Below, in pieces: positions 53,166 through 63,628 of a stretch of 64,000 bases of DNA. Below the pieces are notes generated by a model. It saw nothing but the letters and a program-made list of their open reading frames with translations, did not search any database and had not been told where the DNA came from. Position 1 is the first letter of the stretch, and every line of letters begins with the position of its first letter. Source of the DNA: Bacteroides sp. (GTDB taxonomy: Bacteria > Bacteroidota > Bacteroidia > Bacteroidales > Bacteroidaceae); NCBI GenBank assembly GCA_019414665.1, contig DXLO01000008.1:1-64000 (forward strand), given 5' to 3'. The translations under genes and the position numbers were made by a program.

Positions 53166-54323
53166 TTATTTGATTTCGCCTTCGCCGGTAGCGAAGTTCA
53201 GGTAGAGCTGCTGTCCCGCTTTGCCTGCTACTCGTGCTTGGTCTCCATCGTTGGCACGATATTCAATTTTGCCGTCGAAGACCATGAACTCGCTCTTCCA
53301 CCACTCAAAGGTAGGAATTTTTACGTATGCACGCACACCGTCACCATCGCCACCCGGGACACTGGCAGCAAAAGCAGGTGAGACAAAAGAAGCGTTAAAA
53401 GTATCGGGAATGGTACATAACCAGCCTTCAGCCTGCTCTTTCCAGTCGCTGTTGCCTACAACAGGTCCCATCAACCATATTTCAGGTTTGTTAAACTGTA
53501 TATCATAGACGAGGTTGCGTCCCGAAACGGAAGAGGTGATTACCATTAAGTACCATCCCGGAGTATCAGTAGCGATATTGTCTCCGTTGTCTTTGATATT
53601 GCCTGCCAAATCGCCGTTTATACTGTTTATACCAGAAAATCCTGTTTCATTTCCATCCCAAGCTTTGCTCTGATTGAATTTGATGCCGGCATCGTCTATC
53701 CATACCATAGACCAGAATACATGAGTTGCACCGTTTACGGGAATCATCTTGGTTGCCGAATCCCAGTTCCATTCGTTAAATCCGCCTACGATATATAAGT
53801 TTTCGGGGGTATTGACCGGAGGAAGCGAGAAAAGTAAATGTACTTTATTCAATGACACTACATTGGAAAGTATTTCGGTTCCTTCTATTGCTTTGTTATC
53901 ACTGGTCATCATAACTGCTCTCAAGCGGATATAGACCGCTATATCCATCGGAAAATCAACATCGGTTGCACCTTTGTTTACTTTCATATCTGTAAGTGTA
54001 CTAGCTAAAAGAGGTGCGTCTATACTGATTTTTGTTCCTGCATTGACATTACCTATTTCTGTAAAATCGGTCATGGATTCATCGAATGCCACTTGCACAT
54101 AGTATCCAACGTTGGCGGGGAAGCCGTAGTCGGGTTGTGAACAGGATATTTCGATAGAGGAAGAATTGGCCAAATCGATTACTGTACCGCTGATAGCTGG
54201 AGTGTTTAGGACAAATTCGGTGGGTGAGATTAGCGTTGGGTTGGAGTCGCGATCATCATCACATGCGGTGAATATACCCAGTCCCAATCCGATAATCAAA
54301 AATGATTTAAGTATTTTATTCAT
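53166..54323 (-). CDS. susE: Starch-binding outer-membrane lipoprotein SusE
   Basis: A 385-residue lipoprotein with signal MNKILKSFLIIGLGLGIFTAC, nearly identical in length to known SusE (387). Residues about 30-150 form the conserved SusE N-terminal domain (ISPTEFVLNTPAISGTVIDL, then CSQPDYGFPANVGYYVQVAF); two starch-binding modules follow, the first with YIVGGFNEWNWDSATKMIPV and the second with EIWLMGPVVGNSDWKEQAEG. No enzyme domain. It sits 36 bases after susD and before susF in the normal sus order. Confidence 0.92.
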   Translation of the reverse strand: MNKILKSFLIIGLGLGIFTACDDDRDSNPTLISPTEFVLNTPAISGTVIDLANSSSIEISCSQPDYGFPANVGYYVQVAFDESMTDFTEIGNVNAGTKISIDAPLLASTLTDMKVNKGATDVDFPMDIAVYIRLRAVMMTSDNKAIEGTEILSNVVSLNKVHLLFSLPPVNTPENLYIVGGFNEWNWDSATKMIPVNGATHVFWSMVWIDDAGIKFNQSKAWDGNETGFSGINSINGDLAGNIKDNGDNIATDTPGWYLMVITSSVSGRNLVYDIQFNKPEIWLMGPVVGNSDWKEQAEGWLCTIPDTFNASFVSPAFAASVPGGDGDGVRAYVKIPTFEWWKSEFMVFDGKIEYRANDGDQARVAGKAGQQLYLNFATGEGEIK

Positions 54324-54359
54324 TGTATTTTCATTTAATATTTATAAAACAAAAAGTTT

Positions 54360-55973
54360 TCAGTATCCCGGGTTCTGAGTCAAATTGGAGTTGGCAGTCA
54401 ACTCATTGGTCGGGATGGCAAAAATATTAAGATGTGCATCAAAACTACGTCCTTCATAAGATCCGCCTTTCCATTGCCAAGTGTAATTGTTGTTGCCTCC
54501 ATAGCGGTTGAATCTAATTAAGTCCATACGGCGGCGGCCTTCAAAATAGAATTCTCGGCTCCATTCATCGCAAATATCATCCAGGCTATATGCATTTGTA
54601 CGGGTAGAAGCATGTGCACGACTTCGGATGGAGTTAACTGCTTGTGTACCTTCAGATGTAGTGTTTCCTCCATTCAAGCGAGCATCGGCTTCTGCAAAAG
54701 TCAGATAGGCTTCTGCAACACGTAGCAAGAAGTAGTCGGTATCGGCGAAGGTGGCATCATGTCCGGCTGAACCGTCTGTTTTGAAGTTGGTGAATTTTGC
54801 AATAGCATAACCGCTTTTAAAGGTAGATACATCTTCATTGTTTAAGGTACGTCCCACACCGTCGAATAAAGCACGGTCGTCTTTGGCTGCTACATACATG
54901 TCGTAGCTTGGCAGTTCGGGGGCATCATTCTGAGGGAAGAATTTGCGGATGAGGTCAGGACGTGCGCGGTTACCGCCCCAGTTTTGTGCAGAAACACCGT
55001 TGGTGGCTGTCAGGTCATTAGGGTTTGCATGCATCTCACCATCAAAGCAACCAGCTATCAAGAACATGGAAGTACCCCAACTGGTGGTTGTCAGACCGTC
55101 TTGAAGTAAGGGTAGAAGAGCTTCGTAAGCAGCATCAGTTTCCCCGTTGTCACCCATGAATAACATTTGATAGGCAGTCCATCCGCCTTTTCCCACAGTA
55201 TTGAGCCGGTAGGAGGATTTTATTACTTTGTCGGCATATTCTTTTGCTTTTTGCCATTGGGCCGTTCCTGTATAAATTTCCGAATTCAAGTACAGGCGTG
55301 AGAGCAACAGCCAGCAGGCAGCTTTGTCTACACGACCATAACCGGCATCTGTCGATTTTTTTGCTTTTGCTTCGGAAAGGGCCGGTTCTATTCCGATCAG
55401 TTCCTGTTCAAGCCATTCATACATTTGAGCTCTGGATCTTTGTTCAGGTTTGGTCATTGGTTCCAATGTAAAGGGTATGTTTCCCCAACCATCCATCAGT
55501 AAGAAGTAGTGTAGGGCACGTACAAAGCGGATTTCGGCAGACATGGTGGCATCTGTATCTCCAGCCATAGCCAGATATTGGTTACAATAGGTGATGCCGG
55601 TAGTCAGACGGGCATAGAACCCGTTTAACATAGGATGGGAAGCATTGTAAGTATTGTAGCAGAAACTGGCTACACCTTCATCTCCCCAGCCGCAGATAGC
55701 TTCATCAGTGGTCAGTTCGTTGGAATTGAACAATTGGCGGATAAAGCCTGTCGTACCACCATCCAAACCGTCAATATCACAGTCACCGTTAGCACCACCG
55801 TTTCCGGCTAATGCCATATTGGCGTAGCACTTGTTGAACAATCCGTTTAAATCAACATTGGTATCGATGTTCGGATCGATAGGATCTACATCTAAGTCTC
55901 CGATACATGAGGTTGCCCCCAAAGCCAACATCATGAATGTGGCAGGAACGATATTCTTTATGTATTTTTTCAT
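54360..55973 (-). CDS. susD: Starch-binding outer-membrane lipoprotein SusD
   Basis: A 537-residue SusD, the TPR-rich lid of the SusC starch transporter. The signal peptide ends in TSCIGDLDVDPIDPN, the lipid cysteine. SusD-typical helices and the C-terminal YFEGRRRMDLIRFNRYGGNN are present. The segment TTDEAICGWGDEGVASFCYN falls where starch-binding aromatic residues lie in characterised SusD. The ATG at 55973 is preferred over one at 55982. It is 20 bases after susC and followed by susE. Confidence 0.95.
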   Translation of the reverse strand: MKKYIKNIVPATFMMLALGATSCIGDLDVDPIDPNIDTNVDLNGLFNKCYANMALAGNGGANGDCDIDGLDGGTTGFIRQLFNSNELTTDEAICGWGDEGVASFCYNTYNASHPMLNGFYARLTTGITYCNQYLAMAGDTDATMSAEIRFVRALHYFLLMDGWGNIPFTLEPMTKPEQRSRAQMYEWLEQELIGIEPALSEAKAKKSTDAGYGRVDKAACWLLLSRLYLNSEIYTGTAQWQKAKEYADKVIKSSYRLNTVGKGGWTAYQMLFMGDNGETDAAYEALLPLLQDGLTTTSWGTSMFLIAGCFDGEMHANPNDLTATNGVSAQNWGGNRARPDLIRKFFPQNDAPELPSYDMYVAAKDDRALFDGVGRTLNNEDVSTFKSGYAIAKFTNFKTDGSAGHDATFADTDYFLLRVAEAYLTFAEADARLNGGNTTSEGTQAVNSIRSRAHASTRTNAYSLDDICDEWSREFYFEGRRRMDLIRFNRYGGNNNYTWQWKGGSYEGRSFDAHLNIFAIPTNELTANSNLTQNPGY

Positions 55974-55993
55974 ATACTGCATAATTTTGCGAA

Positions 55994-58900
55994 TTAGAAA
56001 TTCAGGTTAAGACCAATAATAAATGAGATAGGACGCGGATAGAGATTGTTATCGAATCCGTTATTGATTTCGGGGTCGATGCCATCATAGTTTGAAATGG
56101 TGAAAACATTCGATACGGTTCCATATACGCGTCCATTCAAACCGCGATAGCTTCCGTTCTTGAAGAGATTGGAAAAGCTGTATCCTAAAGTGATGTTGTC
56201 ACACTTCAAGAATGAGGCGTTACGCACCCAGTAGTCCGAAGCTTTGGCGGTAATTTCGTAAGTTTGCCAATTTCTGGCTACAGCGTCTACCGGACGGTTA
56301 GACAGGTAATTCAAAGAGTTGGACCATACTTCACCAGGATTCATGTTGCTCCATCCGGCGTTGATTCCATCATAAACATAGTTACCTAGACTGGCACGCA
56401 GTGAGAATCCGAAGTCCCAATTTTTGTATTCCAGGCGGGAGGAAAGCCCCATAGTTACGTCGGGAGCAGCATTTTTATAAAGGTATTTGTCATTTTCGGT
56501 AATCTTACCGTCACCGTCCCGGTCTACTACTGCATTTTCTATCGGGTTGCCTTGTGGGTCATATACTTGTTGGTATACATAGAATGAATTAGCTGGATAC
56601 CCTACTTGATTGTATTGCAGATAAAAACCCGAACCTTGACCTACTTTGATATCGGTATTGGCTACAGGAGCACCACTATCGGATACACCACTTAGATCGG
56701 TAATCTCATTCTTATTATAAGTAAGGTTATAATTAATAGTCCATATTAAGTCATTGTTTACAATGGGTTTCCAGTCTAAGGCAAATTCGATGCCTTTATT
56801 TTCCAACGAACCGATATTTTGCCATGCTTGATTTCTATAGCCAGCCATGGACGCTAATGGTGCATAGTTCAGCAAATCTTCGGTTTTACGGTAATAAGCA
56901 TCAATACTGGCTGTCAGCCGTTGATTCATAATACCAAAATCAACCCCAATATTATAGGTAGTAGTGGTTTCCCATTTTAAATCAGGAGTATAGTTGTCCG
57001 GGCGGTATAGGGTTCCGTTACCTATCAGTGGATAAAAACCGTTAGTACCTGTGCTTACTGAGTATGTGGGAATCCAGTTATAATTGTTAATTTTTTCTCC
57101 TGCCTGTTGACCTGTCATGCCCCAGCCTAAGCGAAGTTTCAAGTCAGATATCCAAGATATGTCTTTTAGGAAGTTTTCTTCTTTTGCTTTCCAAGCTAAG
57201 GCTACAGACGGGAACCACGCCCAATGGTCTTTGAAGCGTGAAGTTCCATCATCGCGAACGGTAGCTGTAAGATAGTAACGGTTCATAAGTATGTAGTTGG
57301 CACGTCCGAAGAAGGAAACCAAATAACTGTCGGTCTTGTATTGATACGGAGTGTGAGGACGCTCTGTGCCGGCTAATGTGGGGTCATCGTTCGTCATCGG
57401 ATAACGACCTACGTAGTCACTGTTTGTGCTTTTCCAAAAATGTTGCCATTCGTAACCTCCCATAATATCAAAATGGTGGTTATCATTAAAGTCTTTATAA
57501 TATTGGGCGTATGCATTCAATGAAAGGTTGCGTTTTAGGATACTTTCACCTCCAACAGAACCATAATACATGGCACTAGGGGAAGCAGTAGATTTATTCT
57601 GTGCTTGGCGTCCTTTGGAAACATCGGCACCTAGAGATAAATGAAGGCGAAGGTCTTCAAGACCATGTACTTTATAGTCGATATCGGCACTTCCCACAAA
57701 GGCGCGGCTGTGGGCAACTTCTGTGTTAAAAGCAAGCATGGCTAATGGGTTGGCACATTCTGCCGTGCTGTTATAGATGAACGGCCATGTGGAGTCGCCT
57801 AATGATGCGGCTGATGACCATTGGAAAAATCCCCCATAATTTTGTAATGTCTGATCCAATGCATTGCCGAATTGGGCTTTGTGATATTCGGATGTGAAAT
57901 TATAAGGATCTTGGGTAGGGTCCATTTTTACAGCAGCACCTACGGCTCCACCGTCGGCATATGCAGAACGTGCGTACATTCCTTTCGCATTGAGGTTCAT
58001 AGTCAAATGATCGTCAAAAAAAGACGGATTAAGATTCAATGCAGCTGTGACACGTTTGAAATCAGAATTTTTCAAGATACCTTCTTGATTGGTGAAACCT
58101 ACAGATACACGATAAGGAAGGTCTTTTACTGCACCCGATACGGTTATATTGTGGTCATGACTGAGAGCGGTACGGTAAATAAGATCTTGCCAGTCGGTGT
58201 TGGCTGTACCCATGGCACGATAAGCATCGCTGTTTTCTCCGTATAAATCGGTGATAAGTTGACGGTATTGGTTGCTGTCAAGTACATCAACTGTTCCTTT
58301 TTTCTGACTCAATGTGACACTACCTGAATAGGAAACTGAAGGCTTTTGCCCTTTGCGTCCCTTTTTAGTAGTGATGATGATAACACCGTTTGAGCCGCGT
58401 GAACCGTAGATAGCAGTGGCTGAAGCGTCTTTTAATACGTTGAATGATTCGATATCCTGCGGATTAATCATGGCTAGTTTGTTAGAGAGGCCTTTTACTC
58501 CCTCATTGTCCATAGCCATACCATCAATAACAATTAGAGGGTCATTAGATGCGTTCAGTGAAGAACCGCCACGTATACGAATCTGGGCGCCACTGCCTGG
58601 GGCACCATCATTACTTGTTACATTGACACCGGCTATTTTCCCAGAAATCATATCCTGTGCGTTTATTACTAAGCCTTTGTTCTTTCCATCCGGTTTCATG
58701 GCTGTTACCGAACCGGTCAGGTCATTCTTTTTAGCCACACCATAACCGATAACGACTACTTCTTCCAAAGTTTCCGTATCATCTTTCAGTATCACATTTA
58801 GTGAAGTAGCAGCCGGAAGTTCCTGGGTCAGGTATCCGATAAACGAAATAACAATTATATCACCTTTATTGGCGTTTAACAGGAAGTTACCGTCAAAATC

Positions 58901-59074
58901 AGTGATAGTACCATTGGTTGTTCCTTTTACCACAACATTGGCACCGATAATTGGTTCGCCTGTTGTGTCCTTTACAAGTCCTTTAACAGTCATTTGCTGG
59001 GCAAATGCGTCTATGGACAAGAAGCATCCTACCATTAACATTAGTAGGACCTTGAACATCAAGTTTCTTTTCAT
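55994..59074 (-). CDS. susC: TonB-dependent starch-oligosaccharide transporter SusC
   Basis: A 1026-residue outer-membrane transporter. The signal peptide ends near AFA, then a carboxypeptidase-like domain (VKGLVKDTTGEPIIGANVVV), a TonB box-like EEVVVIGYGVAKKND, the plug (GAQIRIRGGSSLNASN, PLIVIDGMAM) and the beta-barrel ending IGLNLNF. It imports maltooligosaccharides released by SusG, with SusD as the lid. Order susC-D-E-F-G and sizes agree with the B. thetaiotaomicron Sus operon. Controlled by the SusR-type promoter region at 59268-59321. Confidence 0.96.
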   Translation of the reverse strand: MKRNLMFKVLLMLMVGCFLSIDAFAQQMTVKGLVKDTTGEPIIGANVVVKGTTNGTITDFDGNFLLNANKGDIIVISFIGYLTQELPAATSLNVILKDDTETLEEVVVIGYGVAKKNDLTGSVTAMKPDGKNKGLVINAQDMISGKIAGVNVTSNDGAPGSGAQIRIRGGSSLNASNDPLIVIDGMAMDNEGVKGLSNKLAMINPQDIESFNVLKDASATAIYGSRGSNGVIIITTKKGRKGQKPSVSYSGSVTLSQKKGTVDVLDSNQYRQLITDLYGENSDAYRAMGTANTDWQDLIYRTALSHDHNITVSGAVKDLPYRVSVGFTNQEGILKNSDFKRVTAALNLNPSFFDDHLTMNLNAKGMYARSAYADGGAVGAAVKMDPTQDPYNFTSEYHKAQFGNALDQTLQNYGGFFQWSSAASLGDSTWPFIYNSTAECANPLAMLAFNTEVAHSRAFVGSADIDYKVHGLEDLRLHLSLGADVSKGRQAQNKSTASPSAMYYGSVGGESILKRNLSLNAYAQYYKDFNDNHHFDIMGGYEWQHFWKSTNSDYVGRYPMTNDDPTLAGTERPHTPYQYKTDSYLVSFFGRANYILMNRYYLTATVRDDGTSRFKDHWAWFPSVALAWKAKEENFLKDISWISDLKLRLGWGMTGQQAGEKINNYNWIPTYSVSTGTNGFYPLIGNGTLYRPDNYTPDLKWETTTTYNIGVDFGIMNQRLTASIDAYYRKTEDLLNYAPLASMAGYRNQAWQNIGSLENKGIEFALDWKPIVNNDLIWTINYNLTYNKNEITDLSGVSDSGAPVANTDIKVGQGSGFYLQYNQVGYPANSFYVYQQVYDPQGNPIENAVVDRDGDGKITENDKYLYKNAAPDVTMGLSSRLEYKNWDFGFSLRASLGNYVYDGINAGWSNMNPGEVWSNSLNYLSNRPVDAVARNWQTYEITAKASDYWVRNASFLKCDNITLGYSFSNLFKNGSYRGLNGRVYGTVSNVFTISNYDGIDPEINNGFDNNLYPRPISFIIGLNLNF

Positions 59075-59267
59075 GTCTTTAAATTTAAAGTTAAATAATT
59101 ATTTCAAGTTTATATTCTCAGTTAAAAAATACCTATTGAAAACTGTTTTCCCAAACAACCTGATTTTCTAATCAATCTCTGTTATAATGTATGTTTTTAC
59201 CTTTTAGAATGATTGGCGGCTGCTTTAGCTAACCATCATCCTCACTTACTTTTTGTTTTGTTTGTTA

Positions 59268-59321
59268 CAAATGTAGCGGTCTTATAAAGCGATTTTTGAG
59301 ATAAGAATAAAAATATAAATG
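59268..59321 (-). promoter_or_regulatory. susC promoter with candidate SusR operator
   Basis: On the minus strand TACATTTG (59275-59268) is the minus-7 element, and no TTTG is present at minus-33. Upstream, plus-strand TTTGAG (59295-59300) and GAATAAAAATATAAATG (59305-59321) are identical in sequence and nearly identical in spacing to those upstream of susA. The remaining gap 59075-59473 contains the susC leader of about 187 bases and no gene. Confidence 0.72.
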
Positions 59322-59473
59322 ATTTAGTGCTAGTGCAAATCATATATAATTGATTCATAGTATAATATACTGGTTGGCTTATCTTAAAAATATAACTATA
59401 TGTGAACTGTTCAAGGCTCATTCGGCTACATTTTATGAGGATTAATGTTAACTGTTTGTCAAAAGATCACTTT

Positions 59474-61690
59474 CTATAACCTCTTGATGCCTTTTAATTC
59501 TGCTTTATCTTTTACCTCTTTAATGCTGATTGCATAACCACCACCGCTTGCTGCGTGTAAGTTCAGTTTGCTTTTGTTGGTCACAATGCCTTTACGGATG
59601 GTATATGCCTGTGGATTATCTTTCCAGTCGGCATCTTTTGCGTCTGCATATACAGTTGCGATGTATTTTTTGTCCGGATCAAGGAAATCAAATATCAGTT
59701 TTGAAGAATGACCGTTCTCGTCTGCCGTACAGCCGATATACCAGTCGTTGGTTCCTTTAGCTTTGCGGGCAATGGTAATATAGTCTCCCGGTTCGGCTTC
59801 CAGATATTTGGTTTCATCCCAGTCAATGGCTACATCTTTTATGAATTGGAAGGCATCCATGAAGCGTTCATAGTTTTCAGGTATGTCGGCAGCCATTTGT
59901 AATGGGCTGTACATTGTTACATACAGGGCCAGTTGGCGTGCCAAAGTAGAACGTACCTGTGAATTGTTGGTAGGATTCATTTTGTTACAGCGGGTTTCAA
60001 AGATACCCGGAGTGTAGTCCATCGGACCACCTATTAATCGTGTGAAAGGCAAGATGGTAGTATGGTTTACGTTGTTACCGCCAAATGATTCATATTCAGT
60101 TCCGCGTGCCGATTCGTTACCGATCAGGTTGGGATAGGTGCGGCATATTCCGGTAGGGCGTACAGCTTCGTGGGCGTTTACCATGATTTTGTAGTCCGCT
60201 GCTTTTTTCACCGCATACAGATAGTGGTTATCCATCCATTGTCCATAGTGGTGTTCGCCACGTGGAATAATGTTGCCTACATAGCCACTTTTTACAGAAT
60301 TATATCCGTTGTCTACCATGAATTGGTATGCCTGATCCATGTGGCGTTCATAGTTACGTACAGAAGCTGAAGTTTCATGATGCATCATCAGTTTTACGCC
60401 TTTGCTTGCAGCGTAGCTTTGAAGTTCTTTCACATTGAAGTCGGGATAGGGAGTTACAAAATCAAACACATAATCTTTGCTTTTTCCGAACCAGTCTTCC
60501 CAACCTTCATTCCAGCCTTCTACCAATACTTGGTCGAATCCATGCTCTGCTGCAAAATCAATGTAACGTTTTACGTTGGCAGTGTTGGCAGAGTGTTTGC
60601 CGTTAGGTTTTGTTTTGTTGTAATCTGTTTCACCCAGTTTTACACTGGATAAGTCGTCCGTGTAAGCCCATGAGCCTTTTCCCGTAATCATATCCCACCA
60701 CACACCGATGTATTTCACAGGCTTGATCCAGGAAGTGTCTGCTATTTTGCAAGGTTCGTTCAGGTTTAACGTAATGCGTGAGGCAAGAATGTTGCGGGCA
60801 TCATCACTGACGATGACGGTACGCCACGGTGAAGTGCAGGGAGTCTGCATATATCCTTTGTCACCTTGTGCGTCCGGAGTCAGCCATGATTCGAAAATCA
60901 TGTTCTTGTCATCCAGGTTGAGGTGCATGCAGGCATAGTCTATCAAAGCTGCTTCGTGCAGATTGATGTACAGACCGTCGTCTGTTTTCATCATCAGGGC
61001 AGTTTGTACACCGGTGGGGCTGAATGCGGTTTGCGAGGAGTTCTCCGTATAAGCCTTTGAAAACAATCCTCTGATTTCCGACAGGCGGGAAACGGTATAG
61101 TCATATTCCTGTGTGTCATAATCTCCCGGAATCCAGTAAGCGGTGTGGTCACCTGCCATGGCAAATTGTGAATGTTCTTCTTTGATCACGAAATAGTTCA
61201 AGTTCTTCTGCTGCGGAAATTCATAGCGGAAGCCCAGACCGTCGTTGAACAGGCGGAAACGGATGATTATAAATCTGTCATTGGCAGGCTGGTTCAATGT
61301 GACCGCCAATTCATTATAATGGTTACGGATTTCCTTTTCTTCTCCCCATACCGGCTGCCATGTTTCATCGTTGGTAGATGTCCGGACATCCTTTATCTCG
61401 AAACCGTTATAAAGGTTTGTCTTGATGTCCAGTTTGTCTATGTCTTTTTTATCAGTCCATTCGAAGTCGGTTTTGGCGTTTGCGTCTTCTTTTTTTAATT
61501 CCAACCCCAATTTACTGGGTTTGATAACTTCCTTTTGTTTATAGGTCAGTTCATACGTGGGAGTGCCCTGACCATCTAGAGTAAATGTCATCTCCAGATT
61601 ACCATCCGGAGAGTTCAGTTTTTGTTGTGCATTTGCAATGAATGAGATACAGAGAAATGCGATAAGTGAAAGATTCTTTTTTAAATTCAT
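59474..61690 (-). CDS. susB: Alpha-glucosidase SusB (GH97)
   Basis: A 738-residue periplasmic GH97 alpha-glucosidase, the same length as SusB of B. thetaiotaomicron. The signal peptide ends IANAQQKLNSPDG. An N-terminal beta-sandwich of about 280 residues precedes the catalytic barrel with KYIGVWWDMITGKGSWAY, the conserved MMHHETSASVRNYERHMDQA and MVNAHEAVRPTGICRTYPN motifs containing the catalytic acidic residues of the inverting (SusB-type) group, plus the calcium-binding glutamates. It turns maltooligosaccharides into glucose. It begins 41 bases after susA, with which it forms an operon. Confidence 0.96.
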   Translation of the reverse strand: MNLKKNLSLIAFLCISFIANAQQKLNSPDGNLEMTFTLDGQGTPTYELTYKQKEVIKPSKLGLELKKEDANAKTDFEWTDKKDIDKLDIKTNLYNGFEIKDVRTSTNDETWQPVWGEEKEIRNHYNELAVTLNQPANDRFIIIRFRLFNDGLGFRYEFPQQKNLNYFVIKEEHSQFAMAGDHTAYWIPGDYDTQEYDYTVSRLSEIRGLFSKAYTENSSQTAFSPTGVQTALMMKTDDGLYINLHEAALIDYACMHLNLDDKNMIFESWLTPDAQGDKGYMQTPCTSPWRTVIVSDDARNILASRITLNLNEPCKIADTSWIKPVKYIGVWWDMITGKGSWAYTDDLSSVKLGETDYNKTKPNGKHSANTANVKRYIDFAAEHGFDQVLVEGWNEGWEDWFGKSKDYVFDFVTPYPDFNVKELQSYAASKGVKLMMHHETSASVRNYERHMDQAYQFMVDNGYNSVKSGYVGNIIPRGEHHYGQWMDNHYLYAVKKAADYKIMVNAHEAVRPTGICRTYPNLIGNESARGTEYESFGGNNVNHTTILPFTRLIGGPMDYTPGIFETRCNKMNPTNNSQVRSTLARQLALYVTMYSPLQMAADIPENYERFMDAFQFIKDVAIDWDETKYLEAEPGDYITIARKAKGTNDWYIGCTADENGHSSKLIFDFLDPDKKYIATVYADAKDADWKDNPQAYTIRKGIVTNKSKLNLHAASGGGYAISIKEVKDKAELKGIKRL

Positions 61691-61731
61691 AATATGTACT
61701 GGTATTAAATTATAAGCTTTTACTGGTTGTT

Positions 61732-63582
61732 TTAAAATTCTAAAACTAGCATTCCACGCCCCGGAAGTGTTAGGTTTTTATTCAAGTCGATATTTTGATC
61801 CGTTAAAACATCATGGGCTGATGTTGTTGGAAGTACTTCTTTGTATGGAGTCAGGTTTATGGTTTGCGTTTTGTCTGTTCCATTCATGAGAACCGTTATC
61901 GATTTGTTTCCGTATTTTCGTTCATAAACGTAAATCCCTTTGTTGGGAGCGAAGTGTTTCAATCTGCCTTTGGCTATGACTTCATTCCCTTTTCTCCATT
62001 GGAGTAATTTCTGCATATAAGTAAAGGCTTCATTTTGCTGCGGAGTACGGTTAGCCTCATTGAAACAGTTGCGTGGGTCATTTTTCCAACCTCCGGGGAA
62101 ATCACAACGTAACAGACCGTCGCCATTGGCTTTATCTGCAGCCATCAGAATTTCTGTCCCATAATAAATCTGGGGAATGCCACGTGTGGTCAGCAGGAAT
62201 ACAAGTGCTTGTTTGTAGCGGTCAATATTTTGCGTGGCTTCTTCATTTAAATAAAAGCGTGAAGTATCATGGTTATCAAGGAAAACGAGCAGATTCATCG
62301 GATCTGCATATACCAAATCCTGAGTAAGATAATCGTAAAGACGATATAATCCGCCGTTCCAGTCAGTTGTTTCTTCGTCAAAGGCTTTGTTCATTTGTTC
62401 CATCAGCGGGAAATCCATCACGGTACGGAGATTGGAGTTTCTGGGAGCAGCCAGTCTGCTGTCTTTCTGCCAGAAAGAAACCAGCACATTACTGTTCAAC
62501 CAAGTTTCACCTACTATGTTGAAATCAGGGTACTCATCGGTCACGGCTTTACACCATTCTGACATCATGTCGAAATCTGCGTAAGGATGTGTGTCTTGAC
62601 GGATGCCGTTAATCCCTGCATATTCTATCCACCAGATACTGCTTTGGATCAAATAGCGGGCTACATGGCGGTTGCGTTGGTTCAAGTCGGGCATTGATTC
62701 TGTAAACCATCCGTCTACGGCTATCTTGCGTTCATAATCAGAAGCGTGGATATCCTGTACACTCGCTGTTTTATAAGAAGTTTGTGTGTAGTTTCCTTTA
62801 AAATTGAACCAGTCTTTGGAAGGCATATCTTTGAAAAGATAGTTTTCGCTGCCACAATGGTTGAAAATCATGTCCATAACAACTTTCATTCCTTTGCTGT
62901 GTGCTTGTTCTACCAGCTTGCAGAATTCTTCATTGCTACCTAATCTGCGGTCTACTTGATAATAATCGGTAATGGCATAGCCATGATAGGATCCTTCTTT
63001 CATGTCATTTTCCTGTATGGGGTTCAGCCAGATTGCCGTAACTCCCAAGTTGGAGAGATAATCCAGATTATTTTCAATACCTGCGAGGTCGCCCCCGTGA
63101 CGGGCGAACGGATCGTTACGGTCTACCTTTGCTTCCAACATTTCCGGTACGACATCGTTCGAGGGATTTCCGTTGGCGAAGCGGTCTGGCATAATCAGAT
63201 ATAATACGTCACCCGAGTTGAAGCCTTCCACGTTGGAAGCATCTGCCTTACGCTGTTTTATTTCATATGGCACAACAGTTTGCTTTTTACCTTGTTTCAG
63301 TGTAATATGAAAAGTCTGCGGAGTAGCTTCCGATAAATCCATATATAAGATTAAGTAATTGGGATTTTCTTGTTTCACAACATCTTTCAGAAGAATGTCT
63401 TTAGAAGAGATGCTTACATCACTGGAGGAAATATTGTCGCCATACAGTAGGATCTGTAGTTCGGGATTCTTCATATCCGCCCACCAGAAGGTTGGGGCTA
63501 CTTTTTTAATTATGGCTGCGGACACTGTGTGTTGCAAACCGAATAACGCGAGTAATGCCATAAGTGCGAATGTTCTTTTCAT
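61732..63582 (-). CDS. susA: Neopullulanase SusA (GH13)
   Basis: A 616-residue periplasmic alpha-amylase/neopullulanase, the size of known SusA. The signal peptide ends near TVSAA. An N-terminal neopullulanase domain (residues about 25-110) leads the GH13 barrel, with catalytic aspartate in NGIRQDTHPYADFD, glutamate in IVGETWLNSN and aspartate in FLDNHDTSRF; VMDMIFNHCGSENY is a conserved region. It cuts imported maltooligosaccharides before SusB finishes them. First gene of the susAB unit, preceded by the promoter/operator at 63629-63682. Confidence 0.96.
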   Translation of the reverse strand: MKRTFALMALLALFGLQHTVSAAIIKKVAPTFWWADMKNPELQILLYGDNISSSDVSISSKDILLKDVVKQENPNYLILYMDLSEATPQTFHITLKQGKKQTVVPYEIKQRKADASNVEGFNSGDVLYLIMPDRFANGNPSNDVVPEMLEAKVDRNDPFARHGGDLAGIENNLDYLSNLGVTAIWLNPIQENDMKEGSYHGYAITDYYQVDRRLGSNEEFCKLVEQAHSKGMKVVMDMIFNHCGSENYLFKDMPSKDWFNFKGNYTQTSYKTASVQDIHASDYERKIAVDGWFTESMPDLNQRNRHVARYLIQSSIWWIEYAGINGIRQDTHPYADFDMMSEWCKAVTDEYPDFNIVGETWLNSNVLVSFWQKDSRLAAPRNSNLRTVMDFPLMEQMNKAFDEETTDWNGGLYRLYDYLTQDLVYADPMNLLVFLDNHDTSRFYLNEEATQNIDRYKQALVFLLTTRGIPQIYYGTEILMAADKANGDGLLRCDFPGGWKNDPRNCFNEANRTPQQNEAFTYMQKLLQWRKGNEVIAKGRLKHFAPNKGIYVYERKYGNKSITVLMNGTDKTQTINLTPYKEVLPTTSAHDVLTDQNIDLNKNLTLPGRGMLVLEF

Positions 63583-63628
63583 AATATATAGAAATTAGTG
63601 TTTATATCTTCATTTCATTTGGATGTTG

